Source: an uncultured Lachnospiraceae bacterium
Lineage (GTDB): Bacteria > Bacillota > Clostridia > Lachnospirales > Lachnospiraceae
DNA length: 64,000 nucleotides
NCBI GenBank assembly: GCA_930972465.1
Contig: CAKNHF010000009.1
Location: 1 to 64,000 of the forward strand
Direction: 5' to 3'
Position 1 is the stretch's first letter; each line of letters starts with the position of its first letter. A program made the translations under genes and the position numbers. This document shows, one piece after another, positions 15,899 through 24,512 of the stretch. The notes beneath the pieces were generated by a model. That model saw only the letters and a list, made by a program, of their open reading frames with translations. It did not search any database and was not told the DNA's origin.

Positions 15899-17032
15899 CT
15901 ATTCTTCGGCCACGAGCTCGCCCATGCTGATCGTTCCTTTCAGCTCATATGCCTCATCCAGGATCACGAAATCCGCGTCTCTTCCCGCTTTGATTTCTCC
16001 CTTCTGGGTAAGGCCGAATTCTCTCGCCTGATTTACCGAGCTCATTTTAACCGCATCCTCAAGCCCCACGCCCGTAAACTTCATAATATTCCGGAAAGCA
16101 TTGATATAGGTAAGTACGCTTCCTGCAATCGTTCCATCCTCCAGGCGGGCCGTCCCGTCCTTCACATAGACGGTCTGTCCTCCCAGCTCACTCTTTCCTT
16201 CGGGCATTCCCTTGGCGCGCATGGAATCAGTAATCAGCTCGATCCCCCCGCTTCCTTTTACCTTATGTGCCAGTGCGATCATCTGAGGACGGATATGGAT
16301 TCCGTCACAGATCAATTCTGTATTCACTCCGTCTGTCAGAAGTCCGTATCCGGTCACTCCGGGTTCCCTGTGGTTCAGTCCCCTCTGGGCATTGTACAGA
16401 TGGGTCACATGGCGTGCGCGGGAAGCACACAGCTCATCATATGTAGCGTTTGAATGTCCCGCGCTGGGAACGATGCGATTGGAGAGACACCAGTTTTCAA
16501 ATTCTTCAGAGGCTTCCTCCGGCGCATAGGTTACGATACGAATCCTGCCGCCGCTGATTTCATTCCAGTGCGCCAGCACCTTTTCATCCGGTGTTTTGAT
16601 GTATGACGGGTCCTGGGCTCCCTTATAATTGACAGAGATAAACGGTCCCTCCAGGTGAATGCCCTGGATCACCGGATTCCTCTCAGCCGCCTTCCGGATA
16701 TTTTCCATTGCCTGTTCTATCCTGTCATAAGTCTGCGTCATTGTCGTACAGAAGTATGAGGTGATCCCTTCTTTTGCCGACATCAGTCTCACCATCCGGT
16801 CGATCTCTTCCGGAGACGCGTCCATGCTGTCATATCCGTATCCCCCGTGACTGTGTACATCTATAAATCCCGGAATAACACAGTTTCCCGCAATCTCTGT
16901 GATCTCGTCATCTGCGCGGGGGACAAAGCCTCGCATCTCCCCCACTTCTGATATCCTCTCGCTGTAACGGATATACCCGTTTTCAATTTTCCCCGAACCG
17001 GTATAGATCGTCTTGTTTTTTAATACTTTCAT
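15899..17032 (-). CDS. nagA: N-acetylglucosamine-6-phosphate deacetylase
   Basis: Removes acetate from GlcNAc-6-P in amino-sugar use and cell-wall recycling. Metal-binding and catalytic motifs: GFIDVHSHGGYGYDSMD (HxH), GIHLEGPFISVNYKGAQDPS (Glu), SAGHSNATYDE, HVTHLYNAQRGLNHREPG and LITDSMRAKGMPEG (Asp). The ATG at 17032 (MKVLKNKTIYTGSG) is the usual family start but has a poor ribosome site; a TTG at 17074 with a strong AAAGGAG that overlaps the ilvN stop is a real alternative and would add 14 residues. It is co-directional and closely spaced with ilvB-ilvN. Confidence 0.93.
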   Translation of the reverse strand: MKVLKNKTIYTGSGKIENGYIRYSERISEVGEMRGFVPRADDEITEIAGNCVIPGFIDVHSHGGYGYDSMDASPEEIDRMVRLMSAKEGITSYFCTTMTQTYDRIEQAMENIRKAAERNPVIQGIHLEGPFISVNYKGAQDPSYIKTPDEKVLAHWNEISGGRIRIVTYAPEEASEEFENWCLSNRIVPSAGHSNATYDELCASRARHVTHLYNAQRGLNHREPGVTGYGLLTDGVNTELICDGIHIRPQMIALAHKVKGSGGIELITDSMRAKGMPEGKSELGGQTVYVKDGTARLEDGTIAGSVLTYINAFRNIMKFTGVGLEDAVKMSSVNQAREFGLTQKGEIKAGRDADFVILDEAYELKGTISMGELVAEE

Positions 17033-17091
17033 ACCATTTCCGCAGCGCCGGCAGATCATTCCGCCGGCCCCCAATGCCGCTCTCCTTTCTC

Positions 17092-17601
17092 TTATCTTTC
17101 CATCATACTGATAGACTCAATTCCCACGCTTCCGCCTCTGACTACCTCGATGGTCTTGAACTCTTCCTTCATCAGCTTAACCACCGCGTCATTCTTTGTC
17201 GCCGTCTGCACAAACTCCACCAGAACACTGTCTCTTCCGTAATCAATAACCTTGGCCTTGAACGTTTCCGCGATCTGAAATACTTCCACCTTGTCCGCCG
17301 GCGTGCACTTGAACACCTTCACATACAGGATCTCTTTCATCCTTACGAAAATGTCGGTGAAATCGATCACCTTGATGACCTCGACCATCCGGTTCAGCTG
17401 TTTCTTGATCTGTTCGAATGTCTCGTCATCGCTCACCGTCGCAATGGTCATCCTCGACACGGTAGGATCCTCGGTCGTACCGACTGTCAGGCTGTCAAGA
17501 TTATATGATTTTCCGGAGAAAAGTCCCGAAATCTTGGATAACACGCCCACCTGGTTTTCGACGTAGAGAGAGATCCATCTCTTTTTCATATTATTATCCA
17601 T
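17092..17601 (-). CDS. ilvN: Acetolactate synthase small (regulatory) subunit
   Basis: Binds branched-chain amino acids and tunes the large subunit. N-terminal ACT domain (RWISLYVENQVGVLSKISGL, about 6-80) and a C-terminal regulatory half (KEILYVKVFKCTPADKVEV). 169 residues, normal for the family. Located 17 bases after ilvB in the same operon. The Asn-Gly-type allosteric face is conserved in part (NQVGVLSKI), supporting feedback sensitivity to valine. Confidence 0.95.
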   Translation of the reverse strand: MDNNMKKRWISLYVENQVGVLSKISGLFSGKSYNLDSLTVGTTEDPTVSRMTIATVSDDETFEQIKKQLNRMVEVIKVIDFTDIFVRMKEILYVKVFKCTPADKVEVFQIAETFKAKVIDYGRDSVLVEFVQTATKNDAVVKLMKEEFKTIEVVRGGSVGIESISMMER

Positions 17602-17618
17602 TTTTCTTCTCCTTTCAA

Positions 17619-19337
17619 CTAGCAGTCCATAATCATATCTTCCAGCGTACCGTCAGGCTTCACCATCGGATAGACCAGTTCCTCGGGATCAATGATGAAT
17701 TCGATCAGCGTAGGAACCTTTTCATTCTTCTTCGCTGCCTCAAATGCCGCTGCGATCTCTTCTTTCTTTGTGACACGGATGCCCTTTGCCCCGTAGCTCT
17801 CAGCCAGTTTCACAAAATCCGGCGTATACTCCGGCATCTGCTCTCCATTCGTTCTTCTGTACAATGCTCCCGCGCGGAGATTTGTCATGCCGTACCGTTT
17901 TCCGTAAAACAGCTTCTGCCACTGGCGGACCATTCCGAGATATTCATTGTTGAATACGCAGAGAATCAGAGGGAGCTCCTCCAGAACAGCTGTGGCAAAT
18001 TCCTGGATGTTCATCTGCATCCCGCCGTCTCCGGACACCGCGATAACCGTCTTGTCCGGATTTCCCAGCTTCGCCCCGATGGCTCCCGGGAACCCGTATC
18101 CCATGGTTCCAAGTCCTCCGGACATGATAAGCTGTTTCTTCTCCGTGATCTCCGCATACTGTGCGACAAACATCTGATGCTGTCCCACATCCGCTACAAT
18201 AATAGCGTCATCAAACTGGCGGTTCATCTCGTCGATGATGTCTTTCGGTCCCATCTGAGCCCTGTTTTTCATCGTCAGCGGATGCTCTTCCTTCCACTGC
18301 TTTATCTGTTTCATCCACTCTTCCGTCTCACAGGGCTCCACATATTCATTCATCTTTGTAACCGCCTCCAGGGCATCCGCTACAATCGGAACATCCACGT
18401 GGATATTCCTGGAGATGGACGCCGTGTCAATGTCAATATGGACGATCTGCGCTTTCGGCGCAAACGCATGAAGTTTTCCCGTAATACGGTCATTAAATCT
18501 TGTTCCGATGGAAAACAGCAGATCACATTCGCTGACAGCCATGTTGGCCGCATATGCGCCGTGCATTCCCAGATTTCCTATAAAGAGAGGGTGATTCGTA
18601 GGGATGGCGCCTCGCCCCATGATCGTCGTCACAACAGGAACATTGGTCTTGTCGACCACTTCCGTGAACACGGAGTTCGCCCTGGCGATATTCACGCCTC
18701 CTCCCGCAAGGAAAAGCGGTCTTTCCGCCTTCTTGAGCATTTTTATTGCCCTTTTCAGCTGGCCCATATGCACACTCGTATTCGGTTTATATCCTCTGAT
18801 ATTCACCGTCTTCGGATATTCCGCGCTGCCCAGTTCTCCCATAACATCTTTGGGCAGATCTATGAGCACCGGTCCCGGCCTTCCTGTCCGCGCAATGTAA
18901 AAGGCCTCCTTTATAATCCGTCCCAGATCTTCTCTTCTGCGCACGGTCACTCCGTATTTTGTAATACTGCGGGTAATGCCGACGATATCCACCTCCTGAA
19001 ACGCGTCATTTCCTATCAGATGTCTTGCCACCTGTCCCGTAAAACATACAAGAGGAACGCTGTCATAGTTGGCTGTCGCAAGTCCGGTTACCAGATTTGT
19101 GGCTCCGGGGCCGCTGGTCACCAGGCACACCCCCACCTTCCCCGTTGTCCTGGCATAAGCGTCCGCCTCATGTACCAGCGCCTGCTCATGTCTCGGAAGA
19201 ATGACCCGGATATCATTCTGCTTATACAGCTCATCACTGATGTCAATGGTACATGCTCCCGGATAACCGAAGATCGTATCCACCCCCTCTTCTTTCAATG
19301 CTCTTACAAGTAATTTGTTCCCCGTGATCTGTCTCAA
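17619..19337 (-). CDS. ilvB: Acetolactate synthase large subunit
   Basis: Thiamine-diphosphate enzyme that starts valine, leucine and isoleucine synthesis from pyruvate. Catalytic Glu lies in LPRHEQALVHEADAYAR; the TPP/Mg motif is SGDGGMQMNIQEFATAV followed by FNNEYLGMVRQWQ. The start is a TTG at 19337 (reading M-RQITGNKLLVRALKEE) 8 bases after AAGGAGG; the open frame continues upstream into the T-box leader but has no ribosome site. 572 residues. Controlled by the T-box ahead of it. Confidence 0.95.
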   Translation of the reverse strand: MRQITGNKLLVRALKEEGVDTIFGYPGACTIDISDELYKQNDIRVILPRHEQALVHEADAYARTTGKVGVCLVTSGPGATNLVTGLATANYDSVPLVCFTGQVARHLIGNDAFQEVDIVGITRSITKYGVTVRRREDLGRIIKEAFYIARTGRPGPVLIDLPKDVMGELGSAEYPKTVNIRGYKPNTSVHMGQLKRAIKMLKKAERPLFLAGGGVNIARANSVFTEVVDKTNVPVVTTIMGRGAIPTNHPLFIGNLGMHGAYAANMAVSECDLLFSIGTRFNDRITGKLHAFAPKAQIVHIDIDTASISRNIHVDVPIVADALEAVTKMNEYVEPCETEEWMKQIKQWKEEHPLTMKNRAQMGPKDIIDEMNRQFDDAIIVADVGQHQMFVAQYAEITEKKQLIMSGGLGTMGYGFPGAIGAKLGNPDKTVIAVSGDGGMQMNIQEFATAVLEELPLILCVFNNEYLGMVRQWQKLFYGKRYGMTNLRAGALYRRTNGEQMPEYTPDFVKLAESYGAKGIRVTKKEEIAAAFEAAKKNEKVPTLIEFIIDPEELVYPMVKPDGTLEDMIMDC

Positions 19338-19354
19338 TTTACTACCTCCTTCTC

Positions 19355-19657
19355 TCAGCACGGTAAAAGAAAACCCTAAGCACATCACATGCTTAGGGCG
19401 AATCTTTCATCCGTGTTACCACCTAAATTCAGAGAATATTCTCTGCTCTCTGCCGGTACGGGATCATCTCCGATACCGTTTCCCTGTAACGCGGGAAAAA
19501 CGTTGAAGCCTACTGATGCGTCATGCCGTTCGGTTCACTGCTCGAAGGCTACTTCCATAGCTTCCTCACGGAGATTTTCACCATCCATCTCCTCTCTTTG
19601 CTTCGGCGGGCTATGTACTCCTCCTTGTCACTGCATTTCTTTTTTAGATAAAAATTT
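19355..19657 (-). promoter_or_regulatory. T-box leader of ilvB
   Basis: The invariant T-box is AGGTGGTAACACGG (19411-19424), followed by ATGAAAGATTCGCCCTAAG and a strong terminator, CCCTAAGC...GCTTAGGG with TTTTCTTTT (about 19366-19398). Stem I features include GGAGTACATAGC (AGUA of the specifier loop) and AGAGAGGAGATGGATGGTG. On the 3' side of the loop the bases GGAAGUAGCC place GUA (Val) at the specifier position, though the exact register is uncertain. Uncharged tRNA would stabilise the antiterminator and switch on ilvB-ilvN. Confidence 0.88.
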
Positions 19658-19663
19658 AAATAC

Positions 19664-19692
19664 ATTATAGTGTGTATTTTTATCTTTGTCAA
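19664..19692 (-). promoter_or_regulatory. Promoter of the ilvB T-box operon
   Basis: Consensus sigma-A promoter on the minus strand: -35 TTGACA (19687-19692), 17-base spacer, -10 TATAAT (19664-19669). Confidence 0.9.
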
Positions 19693-19712
19693 TCACATAT
19701 TCTTGATGTTTT

Positions 19713-20399
19713 TTAATATGCCCACACTCTTAAGGCCAGCAGATACACTGAAATATAATACAGAATGAGCACCGCTGCCCCTCTTGCACTGCTTCGTTTT
19801 CTCCCGAGACGGTTGATTCCCAGAAGAATATCCGAGATAACAAAGCAGATGCCGCCCGCTGCCGTGACAGCGCCTCTTTCTCCTCCTGACCGGATTCCCG
19901 CGCTCACGGCAAGGGATGCCATCATACTCAGGATAACGACATATGACACAGCCGGCAGCAGCAGCCGCTTTGTTTTCAGATGCGGAAGGTATTTTCTCAG
20001 AGCCAGACATGCCGCGGCCACAAACATTACGGTCAGGGCCAGGCATCCCGCCGCAAGGGCAGCCTGTCCCGGCACCGTTCCGGCGCTGTTCGTCAATTCC
20101 CCTCCTGTCAGGAAGCCCGCGGCCATACAGATATGCCCGCATGAAAAGGCTGCCGCGCCGATGACAAATCTGCACTCCAGAAGCACGTCTGCCGCAATGT
20201 AAAAGAGCAGCGCTCCGGCTGTCCAGCCGTATAATACCGCTCCCGGGCTGCCGCTCTCCGAAGCCAGAAAGTCCGCCGTCAGAAGAAGGAAGGGCACGCA
20301 TGTTGCAGCCGCCTTGCACACAAGCGCCTTCGCTTTTGCTTTTTTCTTGAGAAGTACGTAAGCCGTTCCCAGAACAGCCATGCAGAGTACCGCCGCCAT
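19713..20399 (-). CDS. YhhN-family (lysoplasmalogenase-like) membrane protein
   Basis: 228 residues with about eight hydrophobic segments, of the YhhN/TMEM86 family, some members of which hydrolyse lysoplasmalogen. Family-like segments: KAAATCVPFLLLTADFLA, LLFYIAADVLLECRFVIGAA and AFSCGHICMAAGFL; the second carries the conserved membrane Asp. ATG at 20399 (MAAVLCMAVLG) follows GGGAGGG. It is the last gene of the thyA-folA-zinc-transporter run; whether it is functionally linked is unknown. Confidence 0.78.
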   Translation of the reverse strand: MAAVLCMAVLGTAYVLLKKKAKAKALVCKAAATCVPFLLLTADFLASESGSPGAVLYGWTAGALLFYIAADVLLECRFVIGAAAFSCGHICMAAGFLTGGELTNSAGTVPGQAALAAGCLALTVMFVAAACLALRKYLPHLKTKRLLLPAVSYVVILSMMASLAVSAGIRSGGERGAVTAAGGICFVISDILLGINRLGRKRSSARGAAVLILYYISVYLLALRVWAY

Positions 20400-20430
20400 T
20401 TTTCCCTCCCTGTAACATTTCCTTGCAGTA

Positions 20431-21261
20431 TCAGTGTATGCCGCCCCTGTTTCTGAGAGCACCGACCGCCGAAAAAACGGCCAGCGCAGCAATATTTGCC
20501 ATAACCACGCTTGCCCCCGCGGGCGTCGAGCACAGATAGGAGACCATGATTCCCGCTACAAGGCAGATCACGGCCACGACGGCCGAACTGATGATAACTC
20601 CCCGGAAGGTCCTGCACACCCTCATGGACGTCAGGGCCGGAAAGATGATCAGGCTTGAGATCAGGAGCGCGCCCATCATGCGCATTCCCAGCACTATGGT
20701 AACCGCCGTCAGCACAGCGATCAGAGTATTGTACATTCCCGCCCTCACACCGGTCGCCCGGGCGAAAGTCTCGTCAAAGGTGATGGCAAAAATCTTCTGG
20801 TAAAAGAAGATAAAGAGAACCAGGACGATCACAGAGAGAACAATGCTCATCCTTACATCGTCCTCGCTCATCGCCAGAATGCTTCCGAACATATAGTTGT
20901 ATACATCCGTATTCATCCCCGTAGTGACGGAGATCACCATCACACCCACGGCAAGGGAACTGGTTGAGATCAGAGCAATCGCCGCGTCCCCTTTAATCTT
21001 GCTGTTGCCGCTGATGCGAAGGAGGAGCACCGCCGCCACGATAACCACCGGGATCGCTACTGCGAGCGGCGTCATGTTCAGCGCCGCCGCAACGGCAAGG
21101 GCTCCGAATCCCACATGGGACAGTCCGTCTCCGATCATGGAATACCGTTTCAGTACAAGACTTACTCCCAGAAGCGCCGAACACAGAGCAACAAGCGCTC
21201 CTACAGTAAAGGCCCTCACCATGAACGGGTAAGAAAGCATTTCAGCCAATGTATCAATCAT
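20431..21261 (-). CDS. Zinc/manganese-type ABC transporter permease (ABC-3 family)
   Basis: Membrane subunit of a metal importer, about 276 residues and 8-9 membrane segments. Typical ABC-3 stretches: VALCSALLGVSLVLKRYSMI followed by GDGLSHVGFGALAVAAAL, and ALLISSLIIFPALTSMRV. The ATG at 21261 follows GGAGGTGG and overlaps the ATPase gene end by 8 bases, indicating tight coupling. The neighbouring His-rich binding protein points to zinc (ZnuB/AdcB-like). Confidence 0.93.
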   Translation of the reverse strand: MIDTLAEMLSYPFMVRAFTVGALVALCSALLGVSLVLKRYSMIGDGLSHVGFGALAVAAALNMTPLAVAIPVVIVAAVLLLRISGNSKIKGDAAIALISTSSLAVGVMVISVTTGMNTDVYNYMFGSILAMSEDDVRMSIVLSVIVLVLFIFFYQKIFAITFDETFARATGVRAGMYNTLIAVLTAVTIVLGMRMMGALLISSLIIFPALTSMRVCRTFRGVIISSAVVAVICLVAGIMVSYLCSTPAGASVVMANIAALAVFSAVGALRNRGGIH

Positions 21262-21964
21262 CCTGTCCACCTCCGAGAAAATTTCTTCCCACCCTGCTCT
21301 TCCTGTAGTCCTCTGCTGTTCCGAAGAAAAGCACCTTTTCCTGCAGGTGCAGGATATGGGTGGCATCTTTTACAGCGCTCTCTATATCATGGGACACCAT
21401 CACGACAGCAATGCCGGAGCCTCTGTTGATCTCTCTGATCAGCTCGTAGAATTCCGTTGTGACAATCGGATCGAGTCCGGTTACCGGCTCATCCAGCAGA
21501 AGCAGTTTCTTTGTGGCACAGAGCGCCCTCGCCAGCAGAACTCTCTGCCGCTGTCCTCCGGACAGGTCTCTGACGCACTGTTTTTCCAGTTCCCGGATCC
21601 CCAGCATCTCCATCTTCTCATATGCCTGATTCCTGTCCTCACGGCTGTAGAACGGCTTCAGCCCTCTGCTGTTGAGCCTCCCTGAAAGAACGACCTCGTA
21701 GACGCTGGCCGGGAAATCCTTCTGCACATCGGTCTGCTGGGGCAGATAACCGATTTCATTCTGCTTCAGTCCGTCGCCGAACAGTATCCGGCCGCTCTCC
21801 ACGCTTTTCAGTCCAAGGAGGCTTTTGACCAGAGTACTCTTTCCTGATCCGTTTTCTCCTACGATACAGAGATAATCTCCGCTGTCTATATGGAAATTCA
21901 GATCTCTGACCACGGTCTGGCCTTCGTATCCGATGGATACGTTCTCGCATTTTATAAGAGCCAT
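21254..21964 (-). CDS. Zinc ABC transporter ATP-binding protein
   Basis: Walker A is VGENGSGKSTLVKSLLGL, the signature is LSGGQRQRVLLARALC, Walker B is KLLLLDEPVTGLD, and the switch His is in VMVSHDIESAV. 236 residues, typical of ZnuC/AdcC. Its ATG shares one base with the stop of the binding-protein gene (TGATG). Energises zinc uptake together with its two neighbours. Confidence 0.95.
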   Translation of the reverse strand: MALIKCENVSIGYEGQTVVRDLNFHIDSGDYLCIVGENGSGKSTLVKSLLGLKSVESGRILFGDGLKQNEIGYLPQQTDVQKDFPASVYEVVLSGRLNSRGLKPFYSREDRNQAYEKMEMLGIRELEKQCVRDLSGGQRQRVLLARALCATKKLLLLDEPVTGLDPIVTTEFYELIREINRGSGIAVVMVSHDIESAVKDATHILHLQEKVLFFGTAEDYRKSRVGRNFLGGGQDD

Positions 21965-23001
21965 CAGTTCAATACCTCCTTCAGAGTCTCAACTTTTTTC
22001 TGCATCATGCTAAGGTAGGTCTCTCCGTTCTCAAAATCATCTGCCGACAGATTATGGCAGCTGTAGAATGTTCTCACCTCTGTTCCCGTCGCCTCAGCGA
22101 TTGCATTTGCAATATTATCGCTGCTCAATTCCATCTTCAGTACCGCCGGGACCTTTTCTTCCTTTACTTTATTTATCAGAAATGCCATTGTGGCAGCGCT
22201 CGGTTCTGTGTCAGAAGCGCACCCCGGGAAAGCCGCATAGTAATCCAGACCATATGCGTCCGCAAAATACCGGAATGGGAACCGGTCCCCGAAGATAACC
22301 AGATTTCTCTCTGCGCTGTCCACCACCTCATGGAATTCCCGGTCCAGCTCCGAAAGTTTTTCCTGATAAGAGCGGGCGTTTTCCTCATAGATCTCTCTGT
22401 TGGACGGATCTTTCTCCATAAGGATATCCCTGATTTCCCCTGTGATAGCCGATGCGTTTTCCGGGTCGGTCCACACATGCTCGTCAATCTCATGCACGGA
22501 ATGTGCGTCTTCTTCATTCTCATGGACATGTCCGTCCTCTTCTTCGTGGCTGTGCCCGGTTTCTTCCTGCATTCCCTCCACCTGTTCTTCTTCAACAGTA
22601 TCCACACAGTCCAGCAGCTTCAGTGTAATCATATCCTCATCCGGCATGGATTCCAGGATCTCTTCCACCCACGCATCGTTCTCTCCGCCCACATAGATGA
22701 ACACGTCGCTGTTCTGTATGGCGATGATATCCTGAGGCGTGGGTTCGTAGGAATGAGTCTCTTCTCCGGGCTTCAGGAGCATCGTCAGATCCACATAATC
22801 TCCTGCGATCTGACGAACAAAATCATATTGTGGGAAAATCGTTGTCACCACGCTGATCCTTCCGTCATCCGCAGAATTTTCCGTTCTGTTTCCTCCGCAG
22901 CCCGTAAGCAGGCTCCCCGACACGAAAATGCATCCGGCCAGCAGCACGGCACCGGAACGGGAAATCCCCCTTCTCATTCTCCGCCTTGATCTTTTTTTCA
23001 T
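21964..23001 (-). CDS. Zinc-binding lipoprotein of ABC transporter (ZnuA/AdcA-like)
   Basis: Extracellular solute-binding protein, cluster A-I. Signal peptide ends in a lipobox LLTGCGG; the metal-ligand regions include ETHSYEPTPQDIIAI and DEHVWTDPENA, and a mid-protein His/Glu-rich loop (GHSHEEEDGHVHENEEDAHS) marks zinc specificity. ATG at 23001 follows AGGAGCGGG; an upstream extension overlaps folA. 345 residues. Just 13 bases after folA, so it is part of the thyA-folA operon. Confidence 0.94.
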   Translation of the reverse strand: MKKRSRRRMRRGISRSGAVLLAGCIFVSGSLLTGCGGNRTENSADDGRISVVTTIFPQYDFVRQIAGDYVDLTMLLKPGEETHSYEPTPQDIIAIQNSDVFIYVGGENDAWVEEILESMPDEDMITLKLLDCVDTVEEEQVEGMQEETGHSHEEEDGHVHENEEDAHSVHEIDEHVWTDPENASAITGEIRDILMEKDPSNREIYEENARSYQEKLSELDREFHEVVDSAERNLVIFGDRFPFRYFADAYGLDYYAAFPGCASDTEPSAATMAFLINKVKEEKVPAVLKMELSSDNIANAIAEATGTEVRTFYSCHNLSADDFENGETYLSMMQKKVETLKEVLN

Positions 23002-23014
23002 TACCGTCCCGCTC

Positions 23015-23503
23015 CTATCGGCGTTCATATTTTGTAAATGCGAACTCAAGGTCAAAGCATGTCTGCTCCTCCCCTTCCTCCGTCATCACCCATTCGTCCA
23101 TTTCATCCAGATTCGGGAAGAACGTATCCGCCTGGAATGCCTGGTCAATCTTCGTCACATAGACCGTACTGCAGTATGGAAGCAGCATGCGGTAAATACT
23201 TTCGCCGCCGATCACATAGACATCGTCCGTATCATACTTTTTCAGTTCTTCCAGCAGCTCTTCCTTCGAATGTACAATAACCGCGTCTTTTACATGATAG
23301 CCTTTGTTTCCGGTCAGAACGATGTTTGTTCTGTTCTTTAAGGGCATTCCGTTCGGGAAACTCTCCAGGGTCTTACGTCCCATTACCACGACTTTCCCCG
23401 TCGTTGTCTGCCTGAAAAATTTCATATCCGACGGGATGCTCACCAGAAGTCTGTTCTGATATCCGATCCCCCAGTTTTTGTCTGCTGACAAAATTGCTTT
23501 CAT
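23015..23503 (-). CDS. folA: Dihydrofolate reductase
   Basis: Reduces dihydrofolate made by thymidylate synthase. Hallmarks: AILSADKNWGIGYQNRLLVS, IPSDMKFFRQTTTGKVVVMG (catalytic Asp in the second segment), RKTLESFPNGMPL, and DDVYVIGGESIYRMLL. 162 residues, typical. Directly downstream of thyA. Confidence 0.96.
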   Translation of the reverse strand: MKAILSADKNWGIGYQNRLLVSIPSDMKFFRQTTTGKVVVMGRKTLESFPNGMPLKNRTNIVLTGNKGYHVKDAVIVHSKEELLEELKKYDTDDVYVIGGESIYRMLLPYCSTVYVTKIDQAFQADTFFPNLDEMDEWVMTEEGEEQTCFDLEFAFTKYERR

Positions 23504-23559
23504 ATTATCTGCACCTTTCCTTTTTGTCTGTTATCTGAAGCCGGCGTTCCCGATGCTCT

Positions 23560-24408
23560 CTACACTGCTACCGGAATGTTTCTGATCTGCGGATGAGTCT
23601 CATAATCATCCAGTCTCACATCGTCCGGCGTAAAATCATAGAAGTCCTTTATTTCCGGATTCAGCCAGAATTTCGGCGCAGGAAGAGGCTCTCTCGAAAT
23701 CAGCTCCTCGATCATGGGAATATGACGGTCATAGATGTGGGCGTCCGCAATCACGTGCACAAACTCACCCGCCTTCATGCCGCACACCTGGGCAAGCATG
23801 TAGAGAAGTACTGCATACTGGCACACATTCCAGTTGTTTGCCGTGAGCACATCCTGGGAACGCTGGTTCAGTATTCCATTCAGGGTAAGTACATCACTGT
23901 CCTTCTCCTTCGTCACATTAAACGTCATACTGTATGCACAGGGATACAGGTTCATCTCGTGAAGGTCCTGATGCACATAGATATTTGTCATGATCCTGCG
24001 GCTGTAAGGATTGTTCTTCAGATCATAGATCACTCTGTCTACCTGATCCATCATCCCCTCTTTATACTGATGCTTCACACCCATCTGATAGCCGTACGCC
24101 TTCCCGATCGATCCCGTTTCATCCGCCCAGCTGTCCCAGATATGACTTCTGAGCTCATGCACATTATTAGACTTCTTCTGCCAGATCCACAGAAGCTCAT
24201 CCACACAGCTCTTGATCGCCGTACGCCTCAGCGTCAGTGCCGGGAATTCCTTCGACAGATCATACCGGTTCACAACACCGAATTTCTTTATCGTATAGGC
24301 CGGCGTTCCGTCCTCCCATACCGGGCGGACTTTCTCCCCCTCCGTACTCGTGCCGTTGTCTATAATATCCCGGCACATTTCAATAAAAACCTTATCCGCG
24401 TAACTCAT
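23560..24408 (-). CDS. thyA: Thymidylate synthase
   Basis: Methylates dUMP to dTMP with methylene-tetrahydrofolate. The catalytic Cys is in EMNLYPCAYSMTFNV; the dUMP-binding part is LNQRSQDVLTANNWNV and the His/Tyr motif is FVHVIADAHIYDRHI. RRIMTNIYVHQDL carries the phosphate-binding Arg residues. 282 residues. The sequence is somewhat divergent from the E. coli type (QRSQD for QRSCD), as in clostridial forms. First gene of the run; the 100 bases before it carry a REP-like palindrome pair. Confidence 0.95.
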   Translation of the reverse strand: MSYADKVFIEMCRDIIDNGTSTEGEKVRPVWEDGTPAYTIKKFGVVNRYDLSKEFPALTLRRTAIKSCVDELLWIWQKKSNNVHELRSHIWDSWADETGSIGKAYGYQMGVKHQYKEGMMDQVDRVIYDLKNNPYSRRIMTNIYVHQDLHEMNLYPCAYSMTFNVTKEKDSDVLTLNGILNQRSQDVLTANNWNVCQYAVLLYMLAQVCGMKAGEFVHVIADAHIYDRHIPMIEELISREPLPAPKFWLNPEIKDFYDFTPDDVRLDDYETHPQIRNIPVAV

Positions 24409-24427
24409 TCATTTCCTCCTTCACACA

Positions 24428-24491
24428 AAGGGGTCAGGCCCCTGTGCATCCAAATTGTCAGATAATTTGACGCATGGGGGCCTGACCCCTA
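24428..24491. repeat. REP-like inverted pair with GGGGTCAGGCCCC ends
   Basis: GGGGTCAGGCCCC (24430-24442) and its reverse complement GGGGCCTGACCCC (24477-24489) face each other around a 34-base AT-rich centre (containing AATTGTCAGATAATTTGAC). A third copy lies at 28910-28922, also between genes. The arrangement resembles a REPIN mobile repeat. Confidence 0.7.
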
Positions 24492-24512
24492 TGACGTGAA
24501 TTGTCTGACAAT

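Noticed and set aside
17505-19313. 602-codon plus-strand open frame
   Set aside because: Complement of ilvB with no ribosome site; composition typical of an antisense shadow (Arg/His/Ser-rich).
19693-20418. 241-codon minus-strand frame overlapping the YhhN gene
   Set aside because: Out of frame with the membrane protein; Gly/Cys/Arg-rich product without membrane segments.
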